Part shown: piece after piece, positions 18,560 through 28,386 of the stretch
Layout: every line of letters starts with the position of its first letter
Numbering within the stretch: position 1 is the stretch's first letter
From: an uncultured Rhodospirillaceae bacterium
GTDB taxonomy: Bacteria > Pseudomonadota > Alphaproteobacteria > Reyranellales > Reyranellaceae
Length of the DNA stretch: 64,000 bases
Reading direction: 5' to 3'
NCBI GenBank assembly: GCA_945952105.1
Contig: CAMFGZ010000002.1
Location: 264,775 to 328,774 of the forward strand
Translations under genes and position numbers: made by a program
The notes under the pieces: generated by a model
Databases searched by the model: none
The model's input: the letters and a program-made list of their open reading frames with translations, nothing else
What the model was told of the DNA's origin: nothing

Positions 18560-20899
18560 CTAACCGCAGCGCGAATAGCCACAGTTCAGGCAGACGTCGC
18601 AGCCTTCCTGATGGCTGAGCGCCGCCGCGCCGCAATTGGGACACTGGCCCATCGCCTTGGCCGAACTCGCGGAGATCGAAGGCGACTGCAAGCCCTCCCC
18701 GCTGCCAGCGGCCTTGCGCAGGCGCTCCTCGGCGGGATCGATCAGCCGGGGCGATTCGGACGGCGACAGGAAACCGATCTCGACCAGGTGGCGCTCGATC
18801 ACGCCGCCTATCGCGGCCAGCAGTGAGGGCACGTAGCGGCCTTCCATCCACTGTCCGCCTCGCGGATCGAACACGGCCTTCAGCTCCTCGACGATGAACG
18901 AGATGTCGCCGCCGCGGCGGAACACCGCCGAGATCATGCGCGTCAGCGCCACCGTCCAGGCATAGTGCTCCATGTTCTTGGAGTTGATGAAGATCTCGAA
19001 CGGCCGCCGCCGCCCATCCTGCATCAGGTCGTTGATGGTGATGTAGATGGCATGGTCGCTGCCCGGCCATTTGATCTTGTAGGTCCGGCCCGGCAGGTCC
19101 TGCGGCCGGTCGAGCGGCTGGGCGATGTAGACGACGCTATCGTCCGTCGCGGGCACCAGCGCGCGCGGCTGCGCTTCCACCGGCGCAACCTCGGCTGGCT
19201 TCACTTCGAGTACCGCGCCGGTAACGTCGTTGGGCCGGTAGGTCGTGCAGCCCTTGCAGCCCTGCGCATAGGCCTCCTCGTAGACGCCCTTGAAGGCCTC
19301 GAAGGAGATGTCGCGCGGCAAGTTGATCGTCTTGGAGATCGAGCTGTCGACGTAATCCTGTGCCGCAGCCTGCATCGCGAGATGGTCGGCCGGGGTCAGC
19401 GTCTGGGCGTCGACGAACACGTCCGACGGCGGCGCTTCGTTACCCCTGAGGTCCCGCCAGACGCGGAAGGCGAAATCGTCGACGCTCTCCTCGCGCTTGG
19501 TCCCGTCGGGCTGCAGCACGTGTCGCACATAGCTGAAGGCGAAGACGGGCTCGATACCCGACGAGACATTGTCGGCCAGCAGCGAAATCGTGCCCGTCGG
19601 TGCGATCGAGTTCAGCAGCGCGTTGCGGATGCCGTAGCGGCCGATCGCCGTCCGCGCCTCCTCGGGCAAAGCCTTGATCGTCTCGCCCGCGAGATACTTG
19701 CCACGATCGTAGAGCGCAAAGCTGCCCTTCTCCGCGGCGATGTCCGCCGACGCGATGTAGGAGAGGCGTTGCACGGCCCCAAGCCACTCGCGCGTCAGCC
19801 GGACCGCCTCGGGCGAGCCGTAGCGCACGCCGCAGAAGATCAGCGCATCGGCCAGCCCAGTGACGCCGAGACCGATGCGGCGCTTCGCCTTGGCCTCTTT
19901 CTCCTGCTGCGGCAGCGGAAAGCGCGAGACGTCGATCACGTTGTCGAGCATGCGCACGGCCAGCGGCACCAGCCGCTCCAGCGCCTCGATGTCCAACCCG
20001 GCCTGAGGCGTGAACGGCGCCTTCACCAGCGTAGCGAGATTGATCGAACCCAGCAGGCAGGCGCCGTACGGCGGCAAGGGCTGTTCGCCACAGGGGTTCG
20101 TAGCCTGGATGCTCTCGCAGTAACGCAGGTTGTTCCGTCGGTTCACACGGTCGATGAAGATGACGCCGGGCTCGGCCACCTCATAGGTCGCGCGCATGAT
20201 GCGCTCCCACAGGGCACTGGCCTTCACCGTCCGGAACGTCCTGCCGCCGAACACCAGCGGCCAGTCGGCATCGTCGGCGACCGCCTTCATGAAGGCATCG
20301 GTGACCAGCACAGAGACGTTGAACATGCGCAGCCGCTTGGGGTCGCGCTTGGCGTCGATGAACGCCTCGATGTCGGGATGGTCGCAACGCAGGGTGGCCA
20401 TCATGGCACCGCGGCGCGAACCCGCGCTCATGATGGTGCGGCACATCGCGTCCCAGACGTCCATGAACGACAGCGGACCCGAGGCGTCGGCACCGACACC
20501 CAGCACCGGGGCGCCCTGCGGCCGCAGGCTCGAGAAGTCGTGCCCGATGCCGCCCCCCTGCTGCATGGTGAGGGCCGCCTCGCGCAGGTTCTCGAAGATG
20601 CCCGACATGTCGTCGGGGATGGTGCCCATGACGAAGCAATTGAAGAGCGTGACGCTGCGGCCGGTACCGGCCCCCGCGATCACCCGGCCGGCCGGCAGGA
20701 ACTTGAAGCCCGACAGCGCCTCGTGGAAGCGTCCGGCCCAGAGCTCCGGGTCGCGCTCCGGTGCCGCCAGCGCCCGCGCCACCCGCCACCAGGTCGCGTC
20801 GAGGTCAGCATCGGGCGGAAGTTCGCCCTGCTTACCCGGCGCGGCCTTGAAGCGGTATTTCATGTCCCAGATTCGCTGGGAGACCGGAGCCCATTCCAT
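18560..20899 (-). CDS. nrdJ: Class II (adenosylcobalamin-dependent) ribonucleotide reductase
   Basis: Reduces ribonucleotides to deoxyribonucleotides with adenosylcobalamin, oxygen-independent. 779 residues. The start QRIWDMKYRFK is typical of class II enzymes. Cys88 (FNCF) and the later cysteine form the redox pair, and the radical motif NPCGE is at 268-272. Near the C-terminus are CKGCTTYRPND and a zinc-ribbon-like tail, CPNCG ... CDVCLNCGYSRCG, where redox cysteines and metal binding probably sit. There is no N-terminal ATP-cone. No cobalamin riboswitch fits in the 44 bases upstream. A PduO-type adenosyltransferase at 37.7-38.3 kb would supply the cofactor. It overlaps no neighbour; panE follows four bases later. 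Confidence 0.93.
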   Translation of the reverse strand: MEWAPVSQRIWDMKYRFKAAPGKQGELPPDADLDATWWRVARALAAPERDPELWAGRFHEALSGFKFLPAGRVIAGAGTGRSVTLFNCFVMGTIPDDMSGIFENLREAALTMQQGGGIGHDFSSLRPQGAPVLGVGADASGPLSFMDVWDAMCRTIMSAGSRRGAMMATLRCDHPDIEAFIDAKRDPKRLRMFNVSVLVTDAFMKAVADDADWPLVFGGRTFRTVKASALWERIMRATYEVAEPGVIFIDRVNRRNNLRYCESIQATNPCGEQPLPPYGACLLGSINLATLVKAPFTPQAGLDIEALERLVPLAVRMLDNVIDVSRFPLPQQEKEAKAKRRIGLGVTGLADALIFCGVRYGSPEAVRLTREWLGAVQRLSYIASADIAAEKGSFALYDRGKYLAGETIKALPEEARTAIGRYGIRNALLNSIAPTGTISLLADNVSSGIEPVFAFSYVRHVLQPDGTKREESVDDFAFRVWRDLRGNEAPPSDVFVDAQTLTPADHLAMQAAAQDYVDSSISKTINLPRDISFEAFKGVYEEAYAQGCKGCTTYRPNDVTGAVLEVKPAEVAPVEAQPRALVPATDDSVVYIAQPLDRPQDLPGRTYKIKWPGSDHAIYITINDLMQDGRRRPFEIFINSKNMEHYAWTVALTRMISAVFRRGGDISFIVEELKAVFDPRGGQWMEGRYVPSLLAAIGGVIERHLVEIGFLSPSESPRLIDPAEERLRKAAGSGEGLQSPSISASSAKAMGQCPNCGAAALSHQEGCDVCLNCGYSRCG

Positions 20900-20943
20900 C
20901 CGGAAAAAGTAGGCCCAAGGCCCGACGATATCAACAGATCGTT

Positions 20944-21678
20944 CTATTTTTGTTCGCGCTCACGGGCTGCGGCAACGAGCCGGTCCGTCGCGCCTTCGAT
21001 CCGTTCGCGCAGGGTCGTCATGAAGGCATCCCGGCCGAGGCCTGGCGGAATGGCCGGCAGAATCTCGACGTCGATCACGCCGGGCCGCTTGATGAATTTG
21101 CGCCGCCCCCAGAACAGCCCGGAATTGAGCGCGACCGGCACGACCGGCACGCCGAGTTGCCGGTAGAGCGCGGCCGTCCCCACCTGGTAGGGCCGCTCAT
21201 CGCCCGGCGCCACGCGCGTTCCTTCCGGGAAGATCAGGATCGACCGGCCCTCGGCCAGGGTCGCCTTGGCCTGCTTCACCAGTCCGCGCAGCGCCTTCGA
21301 GCCGTCGCCGCGTTCGACGGCGATGTTGCCCACGCGCGCCATCGCCCAGCCGACGACCGGGATCAGCACCAGCTCGCGCTTCATCACCGTCGCGGCACCG
21401 GGAAACAGGCGGGAGAAAGCCAGCGTCTCCCACGACGACTGGTGCTTGCAGGCGAAGATGACCGGCCCGGTGGGCATGTCCCCGAGCCCGCCGACGCGAT
21501 GGGTCAGCCGGCAGGTGATCCGGAGCCACCACAGGCAGAAATCGATCCAGAAGAGCGACCAGGCGACCACGAAGCGCCGCGGCATCAGCAGGATGGGCGA
21601 TCCGACGATGGCGATGATCGTCGTTCCGGCGTACCAGCCGACATTGAAGAAGAACGAGCGCAGCCCGAGACCAATCAT
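20944..21678 (-). CDS. plsC: 1-acyl-sn-glycerol-3-phosphate acyltransferase
   Basis: Membrane-bound acyltransferase making phosphatidate from lysophosphatidate. 244 residues with hydrophobic N-terminal segments (TIIAIVGSPILLM; WSLFWIDFCLWWL). The catalytic box is KHQSSWET (His79, with Glu84 in the usual Asp position, a form common in Alphaproteobacteria), and the substrate box is FPEGTR (150-155). The gene lies 44 bases upstream of nrdJ on the same strand, and starts divergently from the zinc-ribbon gene with about 100 bases between. Confidence 0.92.
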   Translation of the reverse strand: MIGLGLRSFFFNVGWYAGTTIIAIVGSPILLMPRRFVVAWSLFWIDFCLWWLRITCRLTHRVGGLGDMPTGPVIFACKHQSSWETLAFSRLFPGAATVMKRELVLIPVVGWAMARVGNIAVERGDGSKALRGLVKQAKATLAEGRSILIFPEGTRVAPGDERPYQVGTAALYRQLGVPVVPVALNSGLFWGRRKFIKRPGVIDVEILPAIPPGLGRDAFMTTLRERIEGATDRLVAAAREREQK

Positions 21679-21777
21679 TTCAAATGTATGCGTGCACGAC
21701 GTGTTGCTTGTACGCCAAGTTTTAGTGGCCTAGTGTCCGCTCGCAAAGCACATCTGGTGGGGTATACCCCGCTCATC

Positions 21778-22452
21778 ATGCAAGTCACCTGTTCAAACTG
21801 CGGCGCCCGCTACGCCGTCGATCCGGCGGCGATCGGCCCGACGGGCCGGACCGTCCAGTGCGTCCGCTGCAACCATCGCTGGTTTCAGGAATCCGCCGCG
21901 CCGACAACGGCAACGGCGCCCGTTGCCGACGAAGCGGTCGCCAAACCGGCTACCGCCGTTCCGGATTTCGTGATCCGCCCTTCCGCGCCCGGCGCCGGCC
22001 TGCCGGCGCTGACCACGCCGCCGCCGCGCAAGAGGAACTGGGGCACATGGATCGCCTTTGCGATCGTGTTCGCCGTGCTGTTCGGCGGTGCGGGCTACGC
22101 CTATCGCGGCGAGATCAAGGCCCGCCTGCCGGAGTCCTGGCGTACCCTGCTGCACCCGAAAGCCGCCGCCGCGGCGCCGGCGCGACCGCAGGTCGGCATC
22201 GACATGGCCGCCACGAAGATCGACCTGGTCGACGGACGCTACGTCGTACAGGGCGAACTGGTGAACACCGGCACCGCGCCCGGCTCGACCAGCCGGTTGA
22301 AGCTGGTCTTCCGGGCGGGTAACGAAATCCTGGGCGAGCGTGCCATGCCATTGGTCGAGGGACCGATCGCGCCGGGCGCCCGCCTGAGCTTCAAGCTGCC
22401 CCTGGACGAGCCCCCGGCCGGGGCGACCAACATCATACCGACAGTCGACTGA
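21778..22452 (+). CDS. Zinc-ribbon, single-pass membrane protein (MJ0042/DUF3426-like)
   Basis: 224 residues. The N-terminus MQVTCSNCGARYAVD ... VQCVRCNHRW has four cysteines (5, 8, 28, 31) in the MJ0042 zinc-ribbon spacing. After a Pro/Ala-rich linker comes one membrane helix (WIAFAIVFAVLFGGAGYAYRG, about 86-105), then a periplasmic beta domain with DGRYVVQGELVNTGTAPGS, as in DUF3426 proteins. Function is unknown. A longer frame from 20950 is a shadow of plsC; ATG 21778-21780 is where the family begins. Its stop overlaps the hpt start (TGATG). Confidence 0.85.
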   Translation: MQVTCSNCGARYAVDPAAIGPTGRTVQCVRCNHRWFQESAAPTTATAPVADEAVAKPATAVPDFVIRPSAPGAGLPALTTPPPRKRNWGTWIAFAIVFAVLFGGAGYAYRGEIKARLPESWRTLLHPKAAAAAPARPQVGIDMAATKIDLVDGRYVVQGELVNTGTAPGSTSRLKLVFRAGNEILGERAMPLVEGPIAPGARLSFKLPLDEPPAGATNIIPTVD

Positions 22453-23009
22453 TGCCCGATCGCTCCCCCTCCGAACGCCCCGTCGTCTCCATTCGCTTCT
22501 CCGCCGCCGAGATCGCCTCGAGGGTCGAGGAAATGGCGACCGACCTCGCCGGCAAGCTCGAACCCGATACGCTGGTCGTGTCGGTCCTGAAGGGCAGCTT
22601 CGTCTTCGCCGCCGACCTGATCCGGGCGCTGAGCCGCGCTGGGGCCGACTGGTCGATGGATTTCCTCACCCTCTCCAGCTACGGCAGCGGCACCCAGACG
22701 AGCGGCAACGTTCGCATCGTGCGCGACATCGTCGACGACGTGCGCGGCCGCGACGTGCTGCTGGTCGACGACATCCTGGAATCAGGCTTTACCCTGAGCT
22801 TCGCCAAGAAGCTGATCGAGGAGCGCGGCGCCCGCCGCGTTTCGATCTGCACCCTGCTCGACAAGCCCGGAAAGCGCCGGACCACTCTCGCGGCCGACTT
22901 CGTGGGCTTCGAGGCGGGCGACGAATTCCTTGTCGGCTACGGCCTCGACTGGGCGCACCGCTTCCGCGGCCTGCCCTATATCGGCGTGGTCGAGAAGCCG
23001 GCGAAATAG
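22452..23009 (+). CDS. hpt: Hypoxanthine phosphoribosyltransferase
   Basis: Salvages hypoxanthine (and guanine) with PRPP to IMP/GMP. 185 residues; the PPi loop is VSVLKGSF (43-50), the flexible loop SSYGSGTQTSGNVRI, the PRPP motif VLLVDDILESG (102-112) and the C-terminal DFVGFEAGDEFLVGYGLDW binds the base. The PRPP motif ends ESG instead of the commoner DTG. Coupled by one base to the zinc-ribbon gene and convergent with the DUF4175 gene. Confidence 0.94.
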   Translation: MPDRSPSERPVVSIRFSAAEIASRVEEMATDLAGKLEPDTLVVSVLKGSFVFAADLIRALSRAGADWSMDFLTLSSYGSGTQTSGNVRIVRDIVDDVRGRDVLLVDDILESGFTLSFAKKLIEERGARRVSICTLLDKPGKRRTTLAADFVGFEAGDEFLVGYGLDWAHRFRGLPYIGVVEKPAK

Positions 23010-23022
23010 CTCGCCCGAAGGC

Positions 23023-25623
23023 CTAATACGTCTTCAACAGGCGGTCGATGTAGTCGAGCTCTTCCTTCGGACGCAGCTGGTCGCCGGCGCGGCGGCGCAG
23101 TTCGTCGAGGATCTCGCGGCTGCGCTGGCGGTCGAGTTCCAGCGGCACCTTGTCGGCGCCGGAGTCGATCGCGTCACCATAGTTGCCGTCGGAGCGACCC
23201 AGCGGATCGCGATCCTCGCTGCGGCGCTCACGCTCCTCGATCTCGGCGATGTCCTGGTTGTTGCCGGGACCGCGCTGCTGGCGCATCTGCTCGGCCATAT
23301 CGCCCATGCCCTGCTGCAGGTTGTCGAGCGCGCGGCGCTGGGCCCGCGAAGCCTCGCGCGGATCGCCGCGACGCAGCGCGTCCTCGGCCTCGCGCATCGA
23401 GCGTTCGGCGCGACCCAGCGATTCCGGCATCTGCAGGCCGTTCTCGTCGAGCTTCTTCATGAACTCGCCCAGCCGGCCGCGCAGGCCTTCCTGCTGGCCG
23501 CGCTGCTGCTCGCCCCACTGGCCCTGGCCCTGCCCTTGTCCCTGACCGGGCTGCTGGCCCTGCCCCTGCTGGCCTTGTTGTCCCTGTTGGCCACGCTGGC
23601 CCTGTTGACCTTGCTGCCCCTGCTGGCCGCGCTGGCCCTGCTGCTGGCGGCCTTCCCGCTCGGACTCGCCCAGGAGCTGGTTCTGCCGGCGCGACAACTG
23701 GTCGAGCTGGTTCATCATCTCACGGCCCTGCTGGTTGCCCTGGCCCTGCTGGCCGCGCTGCCCCTGCTGCTGGCGCTGCTGGCCGTTGGGGTTCGCCATC
23801 ATCGGGGTGGCGTTTTCCATCATCTTGCGCAGCTCCTCGAGCATGCGCTTGGCCTCTTCGCGCTGGCCGTTCTTTGCCATCTCGCGAATCTTGTCGAGCA
23901 TCTTCTGCAGGTCGTCGCCGGTGATGGTGTTGTTCGGATCCATCTTCTCCGCCTGCTCTTCCATGCGGCGGCGCTCGTCGGGATCCTTCATCTTTTCGGC
24001 GAGTTCACGCTGCCAACGCGCCATCGCGTCGTAGAGCTGCTGGATCAGCTTCTCGATCTCTTCATCGCCGGCCTGGCGCTGCATGGCGTCCCGCAGCTCC
24101 TGGCGTGCCTGCTCGACCGCACGCTCGGCGTCCGACGTCGCGCCGCTTTCGAGGCGCATGGCGAGATCCCAGAGAAGTTTCTGCGTGTCGACGACCGTTT
24201 CCTTGCTGTCGTCCTGGGCGAGCCGCACCGAGCCGATGCGCAGCCCAAGCTGGACGACCGGATCCTCACGATACGCCTTTGGGTTCGCATGGATCATGCG
24301 CATGCCGTCGGCCACGTCGATGCGATAGCCCTTGGGATCGCGGGTGAGCGCCTTGCGCAGCACGATCAGCGCTCGCGCGGTCGGATCGTTGAACACCCGC
24401 TCCGGCAGCAGGAAGGTCTCGACCGAGCTGCGGCCCTTCTGGCCGAGTGCATCGGTGGCGAACAGCATCACCGTGACCTTGAGGCCGGCCCACGGATGGC
24501 TGGTGAGGTCGCGCACGAAGGTGTCGGCAATCTTCTTCGAGCTGCCAGCGACCGGCAGATCGACGCGCAGCACTTCCGGCTCCTCGTCGCTGCTCAGCGC
24601 GTCGTCGCCCAGGGCGCTGCCATGAAGGCGCATCTGGAGCTGAACGCCCGTCACGCCGAAATCGTCTCCGGCAATGTAGTCGATCTTGGTCGACCACTTG
24701 TCGACGCCGATCGGCCGGGTGAAGTCGATCGTCGGGGCGAGATCGGGGATGACGTGGAGCTTCCAGCGCGCCTGCTCATCGCCGCGCGCCTGCAGCGTGA
24801 TCTGCTTGCCCTCGGTGATGACCTCCTCGACCTGGTACTTGCCCTTGCTGACGGTCGAGAATTCGGTGGGCTTGCCGTCGATGGAGAGCGTCGGCGGCTT
24901 GCGCCCCCGGGTGTCGTCGACGAACCCGGCGATCTTGCTGCCGACAGGAACGCGCAGGACCTTGTCGTGCTCGGCCATGTCCAGATAGACCGGCGGCTTG
25001 CCGGTATAGGCCGGCGGTGCGATCCAGAGATTGGCGACAACGGGCGGCGGCGGCGGGAAAGCCGGCGTTACGGCGGCGGCCATGCGGTCGCTGCGCCATC
25101 CGCCGGCTGTTGCGATGGCGACGACCAAGGCCAGCAGCGGCACGAAGCGCAGCGCCCACCTGTCGAGGGTTGCCAGCCCGGGATGGGCCGCCTTGTTGCT
25201 CAGCCCGGCGAGGCGCTCGGCCTCACGGCGGCGATGGGCAGCCCAGAGCGCCACGGCCATCGGATCGGTGTTGCCAGCGGCAAGATTGTCCTGCACGGCG
25301 GCCAGCGGCCGGTGGGGAATCTCGCTGTCGCGTTCCAGGCGGCGGGTCGCGTCTTCCCGCGTGGGCCAGGAGAAATCACGCAGGCGCCACCAGGCGAGAC
25401 CGGCAAATGCCAGTGCCAGTGCCGCAAGGATGCCGGTATGCACCCAGGGATCGAGGCCGGCGAACAGGTCTAGATGGGCCGCCGCGACGAACAGGGCGAC
25501 GAAAGCGAGCAGCGGCACGAAACGCGGCCACAACCCCTCCCATGCCAGGGCCGCCCACGCCAAACCGATCTTGCGCCCCAGTCCCGGGGCCCGGATCGTC
25601 GCAGTGGTCTGGCTGGCGTCCAT
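23023..25623 (-). CDS. TIGR02302/DUF4175 family large membrane protein
   Basis: 866-residue protein found in Alphaproteobacteria beside lysA, function unknown. Near the N-terminus are two hydrophobic segments (FVPLLAFVALFVAAAHLD; GILAALALAFAGLAWW) and a third at FVPLLALVVAIATAG, so the bulk lies in the periplasm. A beta-rich middle is followed by long helices (ELAEKMKDPDERRRMEEQAEK) and then, at about residues 610-700, a Gln/Gly-rich low-complexity stretch of GQQGQ units, before a charged helical end. It follows lysA by 20 bases and is the last gene of argH-lysA-DUF4175. Confidence 0.87.
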   Translation of the reverse strand: MDASQTTATIRAPGLGRKIGLAWAALAWEGLWPRFVPLLAFVALFVAAAHLDLFAGLDPWVHTGILAALALAFAGLAWWRLRDFSWPTREDATRRLERDSEIPHRPLAAVQDNLAAGNTDPMAVALWAAHRRREAERLAGLSNKAAHPGLATLDRWALRFVPLLALVVAIATAGGWRSDRMAAAVTPAFPPPPPVVANLWIAPPAYTGKPPVYLDMAEHDKVLRVPVGSKIAGFVDDTRGRKPPTLSIDGKPTEFSTVSKGKYQVEEVITEGKQITLQARGDEQARWKLHVIPDLAPTIDFTRPIGVDKWSTKIDYIAGDDFGVTGVQLQMRLHGSALGDDALSSDEEPEVLRVDLPVAGSSKKIADTFVRDLTSHPWAGLKVTVMLFATDALGQKGRSSVETFLLPERVFNDPTARALIVLRKALTRDPKGYRIDVADGMRMIHANPKAYREDPVVQLGLRIGSVRLAQDDSKETVVDTQKLLWDLAMRLESGATSDAERAVEQARQELRDAMQRQAGDEEIEKLIQQLYDAMARWQRELAEKMKDPDERRRMEEQAEKMDPNNTITGDDLQKMLDKIREMAKNGQREEAKRMLEELRKMMENATPMMANPNGQQRQQQGQRGQQGQGNQQGREMMNQLDQLSRRQNQLLGESEREGRQQQGQRGQQGQQGQQGQRGQQGQQGQQGQGQQPGQGQGQGQGQWGEQQRGQQEGLRGRLGEFMKKLDENGLQMPESLGRAERSMREAEDALRRGDPREASRAQRRALDNLQQGMGDMAEQMRQQRGPGNNQDIAEIEERERRSEDRDPLGRSDGNYGDAIDSGADKVPLELDRQRSREILDELRRRAGDQLRPKEELDYIDRLLKTY

Positions 25624-25643
25624 CGACGTCCTTTCGTTCAGGC

Positions 25644-26912
25644 CTATTTCGGCTCCATCCAGGGCGGAAACCGCTCGGCGGAGATCATGTCTTCGACGGT
25701 GGGCCTCGGCCGCGTAACCGCAAACCTCGTGCCATCCACCATCACCTCGGGCGCCAGCGGCCGGCTGTTGTAGCTGGAAGCCATCACCGCCCCATAAGCG
25801 CCCGCCGAGCGTATCATGACGAGGTCGCCGGCAACCAGCGGCGGCAAATCACGATTCTGCGCGAGGAAGTCTCCGGATTCGCAGATGGGACCGACAATGT
25901 CGCAACGGATCGTGGCGGCATCGGGGCGTGGCTGCCGGACCGGCAGGATGTCGTGCCAGGCCTCGTAGAGCGTCGGCCGGATCAGGTCGTTCATCGCCGC
26001 ATCGACGATGACGAACGTCTTGGCGGAGCCGGGCTTCACGAGGATCACCTCGCCGACCAGCACGCCCGCCTCGCCGACCAGCCGGCGTCCCGGCTCGAAG
26101 GCCAGCTCGCAGCCCAGGCCCTCGGTTTCGCGCGTCACGACCGCCATGAACTCGGCGATCGAGGGCGGCTTCTCGTCTGCATAAACGATCCCAAGGCCGC
26201 CGCCGATGTCGAACCGGTCGATCGAGTGACCGTCCTCGCGAAGCTGCCCGATCAATTCGCGAACCCGCACGATGGCGTCGCGGTAGGGGGCAAGCGAGGT
26301 GAGCTGCGAGCCGATATGCATCGCCACGCCGACGACGTTGAGGTTCGGCAGGCGGCCGGCCAGTGCGAAGGCCTCGCGCGCCAGGTCGATGTCGATGCCG
26401 AACTTGTTCTCCTTGCGGCCGGTCGTGATCTTGGCGTGGGTCTTGGCGTCGACGTCGGGATTCACGCGGATGGCGATGTCGGCCTTCCGGCCAAGCTGGC
26501 CCGCCACGGCGTTCAGCGTCTCGAGCTCGGCCGAGCTCTCGACGTTGATCTGGCCGATGCCGGCTTCGAGGGCCGCCATCAGCTCGGAGGCCTTCTTGCC
26601 GACGCCGGAATAGACGATGCGCCCGGCCGGGATGCCGGCCGCCAGCGCCCGCTTCATCTCGCCCACCGAGACGATGTCGGCGCCGGCGCCCAGATCGCCG
26701 AACAGGCGAATGACGGCCTGGCTGCTGTTGGCCTTCATCGCGTAGGCGACGCTGGCGTTCATGCCCTTGATGCCGTCGGCGAACTCCTTCCAGCCCGCCC
26801 GCAGCGCGCCGGCGGAATAGCAGTAGAAGGGCGTGCCGACCTGGGCCGCGATGGCAGCCAGCGCCACGCCCTCGGCGTGTATCTCGCCATCCTTGTAGGC
26901 GAAGAAGCTCAT
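25644..26912 (-). CDS. lysA: Diaminopimelate decarboxylase
   Basis: PLP enzyme of the last step of lysine synthesis, decarboxylating meso-diaminopimelate. 422 residues. The PLP lysine is Lys60 in VAYAMKANS; the glycine loop [13 protein letters not shown] follows; [11 protein letters not shown] and the C-terminal CESGDFLAQ and [15 protein letters not shown] complete the alanine racemase-like plus beta-barrel fold. Its ATG overlaps the argH stop by four bases (ATGA), so the two are coupled. Confidence 0.96.
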   Translation of the reverse strand: MSFFAYKDGEIHAEGVALAAIAAQVGTPFYCYSAGALRAGWKEFADGIKGMNASVAYAMKANSSQAVIRLFGDLGAGADIVSVGEMKRALAAGIPAGRIVYSGVGKKASELMAALEAGIGQINVESSAELETLNAVAGQLGRKADIAIRVNPDVDAKTHAKITTGRKENKFGIDIDLAREAFALAGRLPNLNVVGVAMHIGSQLTSLAPYRDAIVRVRELIGQLREDGHSIDRFDIGGGLGIVYADEKPPSIAEFMAVVTRETEGLGCELAFEPGRRLVGEAGVLVGEVILVKPGSAKTFVIVDAAMNDLIRPTLYEAWHDILPVRQPRPDAATIRCDIVGPICESGDFLAQNRDLPPLVAGDLVMIRSAGAYGAVMASSYNSRPLAPEVMVDGTRFAVTRPRPTVEDMISAERFPPWMEPK

Positions 26913-28351
26913 CGGCCGCGGCCTCCGGTCTTGCCGAGGAAGCGGCTGCGCGCTTCGGTGACGGCACGCGCCACATTGGCCGGCGCGGTACCGCCCAGGC
27001 TCTTGCGGGCGTTGACCGAGGCCTCGACGGTCAGGACGCGATAGACGCTGCGATCGATCTTCGGTTCGACCGCCTGCATCTCCTCAAGCGAGAGCTTGTC
27101 GAGATCGATGCCCTTGTCGGCGGCGATGCCGACCAGACGACCGGTCACGTGATGGGCCTGGCGAAACGGCAGGCCCACCTTGCGCACCAGCCAGTCGGCG
27201 AGATCGGTCGCCACGGAATAGTCGGCCGAGGCCACGGCGCGCATGCGCTCCGGGTTGGCCTTGAGGTCGCGGATCATGCCGGTCATGGCCGCGATGCCCA
27301 GCTCCAGCGAATCGGCGGCGTCGAACAGCGGCTCCTTGTCCTCCTGCATGTCCTTGCCGTAGGTGAGCGGCAAGCCCTTCAGGATGGTGCAGAGCGCCAC
27401 GAAGGCACCGACGATGCGGCCGACCTTGGCGCGGGTGAGCTCGGCGGCGTCGGGATTGCGCTTCTGCGGCATGATCGAACTGCCGGTCGTGAAGGCATCC
27501 GACAGCGAGATGAAGCGGAACGGCGCGGAGCACCAGATCACGATCTCCTCCGAGAGCCGCGACAGGTGCACGGCGGTCGTCGAGGCCGCCGCGATGAACT
27601 CGATCACATAGTCGCGGTCGGACACGGCATCGAGCGAATTGGCCATCGGCCGCGCGAAGCCCAGCGCCTTCGCCGTCTTGCGCGGATCGATCGGATGCGG
27701 CGAGCCCGCCAGCGCCGCGGCGCCCAGCGGCGATTCGTTGAGGCGCGCCCGGCAGTCGGCGAAGCGGCTGCGGTCGCGGCCGAACATCTCGACATAGGCC
27801 ATCAGGTGATGGCCGAAGGTGATCGGCTGGGCCGTCTGCAGGTGGGTGAACCCCGGCATGATCGTCGAGGCATACTGGTCGGCACGGTCGATCAGGGCGG
27901 CCTGCAGGTCGCGCAGCATCGCCTCGATCCTGTCGAGCGTGTCGCGGACCCAGAGGCGCACATCGAGCGCGATCTGGTCGTTGCGGGAGCGTGCAGTGTG
28001 CAGACGTCCGCCGGCCGGGCCGATGATGTCGGTCAGCCGCTGCTCGACGTTGAAATGGATGTCTTCGAGCTTGGTCGAGAACTTGAACTTGCCGCTCTCG
28101 ATCTCCGCCTTGACCTGGGCCAGGCCGCGCTTGATGTCGCGGCCGTCCTTTGCCGTCAGGATGCCCTGGGCCACCAGCATGTCACAGTGCGCCACGGAGC
28201 CTGCGATATCCTGCGCGTAGAGCCGCCGGTCGAAACCGATGGAGGCGTTGATCTTCTCCATGATTTCCGCGGGCCCGAGCTTGTAGCGGCCGCCCCACAT
28301 CGTGTTGGAGCGACGATTGGTTGCTCGCGCAGTCGTGTTCTTCCGTGCCAT
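26909..28351 (-). CDS. argH: Argininosuccinate lyase
   Basis: Last step of arginine synthesis: argininosuccinate to arginine and fumarate. 480 residues with [50 protein letters not shown] and the signature [15 protein letters not shown] 28351 adds 17 basic residues before the conserved MWGGR; the alternative ATG 28300 would start exactly there. Neither has a good ribosome site; the only strong one (AAAGGAT) sits before a short out-of-frame ATG. It is divergent from the TlpA-like gene with a very short gap. Confidence 0.95.
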   Translation of the reverse strand: MARKNTTARATNRRSNTMWGGRYKLGPAEIMEKINASIGFDRRLYAQDIAGSVAHCDMLVAQGILTAKDGRDIKRGLAQVKAEIESGKFKFSTKLEDIHFNVEQRLTDIIGPAGGRLHTARSRNDQIALDVRLWVRDTLDRIEAMLRDLQAALIDRADQYASTIMPGFTHLQTAQPITFGHHLMAYVEMFGRDRSRFADCRARLNESPLGAAALAGSPHPIDPRKTAKALGFARPMANSLDAVSDRDYVIEFIAAASTTAVHLSRLSEEIVIWCSAPFRFISLSDAFTTGSSIMPQKRNPDAAELTRAKVGRIVGAFVALCTILKGLPLTYGKDMQEDKEPLFDAADSLELGIAAMTGMIRDLKANPERMRAVASADYSVATDLADWLVRKVGLPFRQAHHVTGRLVGIAADKGIDLDKLSLEEMQAVEPKIDRSVYRVLTVEASVNARKSLGGTAPANVARAVTEARSRFLGKTGGRGR

Positions 28352-28386
28352 GAATTAACGCCATTGATCCTTTAGGAATGCGGCTT

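Noticed and set aside
20900..20943. Cobalamin riboswitch upstream of nrdJ
   Set aside because: Only 44 bases separate it from plsC, too short for a B12-box riboswitch, and no conserved box is visible.
18965..21166. 733-codon plus-strand frame opposite nrdJ and plsC
   Set aside because: GC-rich antisense shadow of well-supported genes, with no family resemblance.
23500..23790. Tandem-repeat-like DNA that could suggest a CRISPR array or minisatellite
   Set aside because: It keeps reading frame within the DUF4175 protein and encodes the Gln/Gly tract; no spacers of constant length are present.
22930..25473. 847-codon plus-strand frame with hydrophobic leucine-rich stretches
   Set aside because: Antisense of the DUF4175 gene; the leucine/alanine runs are the reverse reading of Gln/Gly-rich codons, not true membrane segments.
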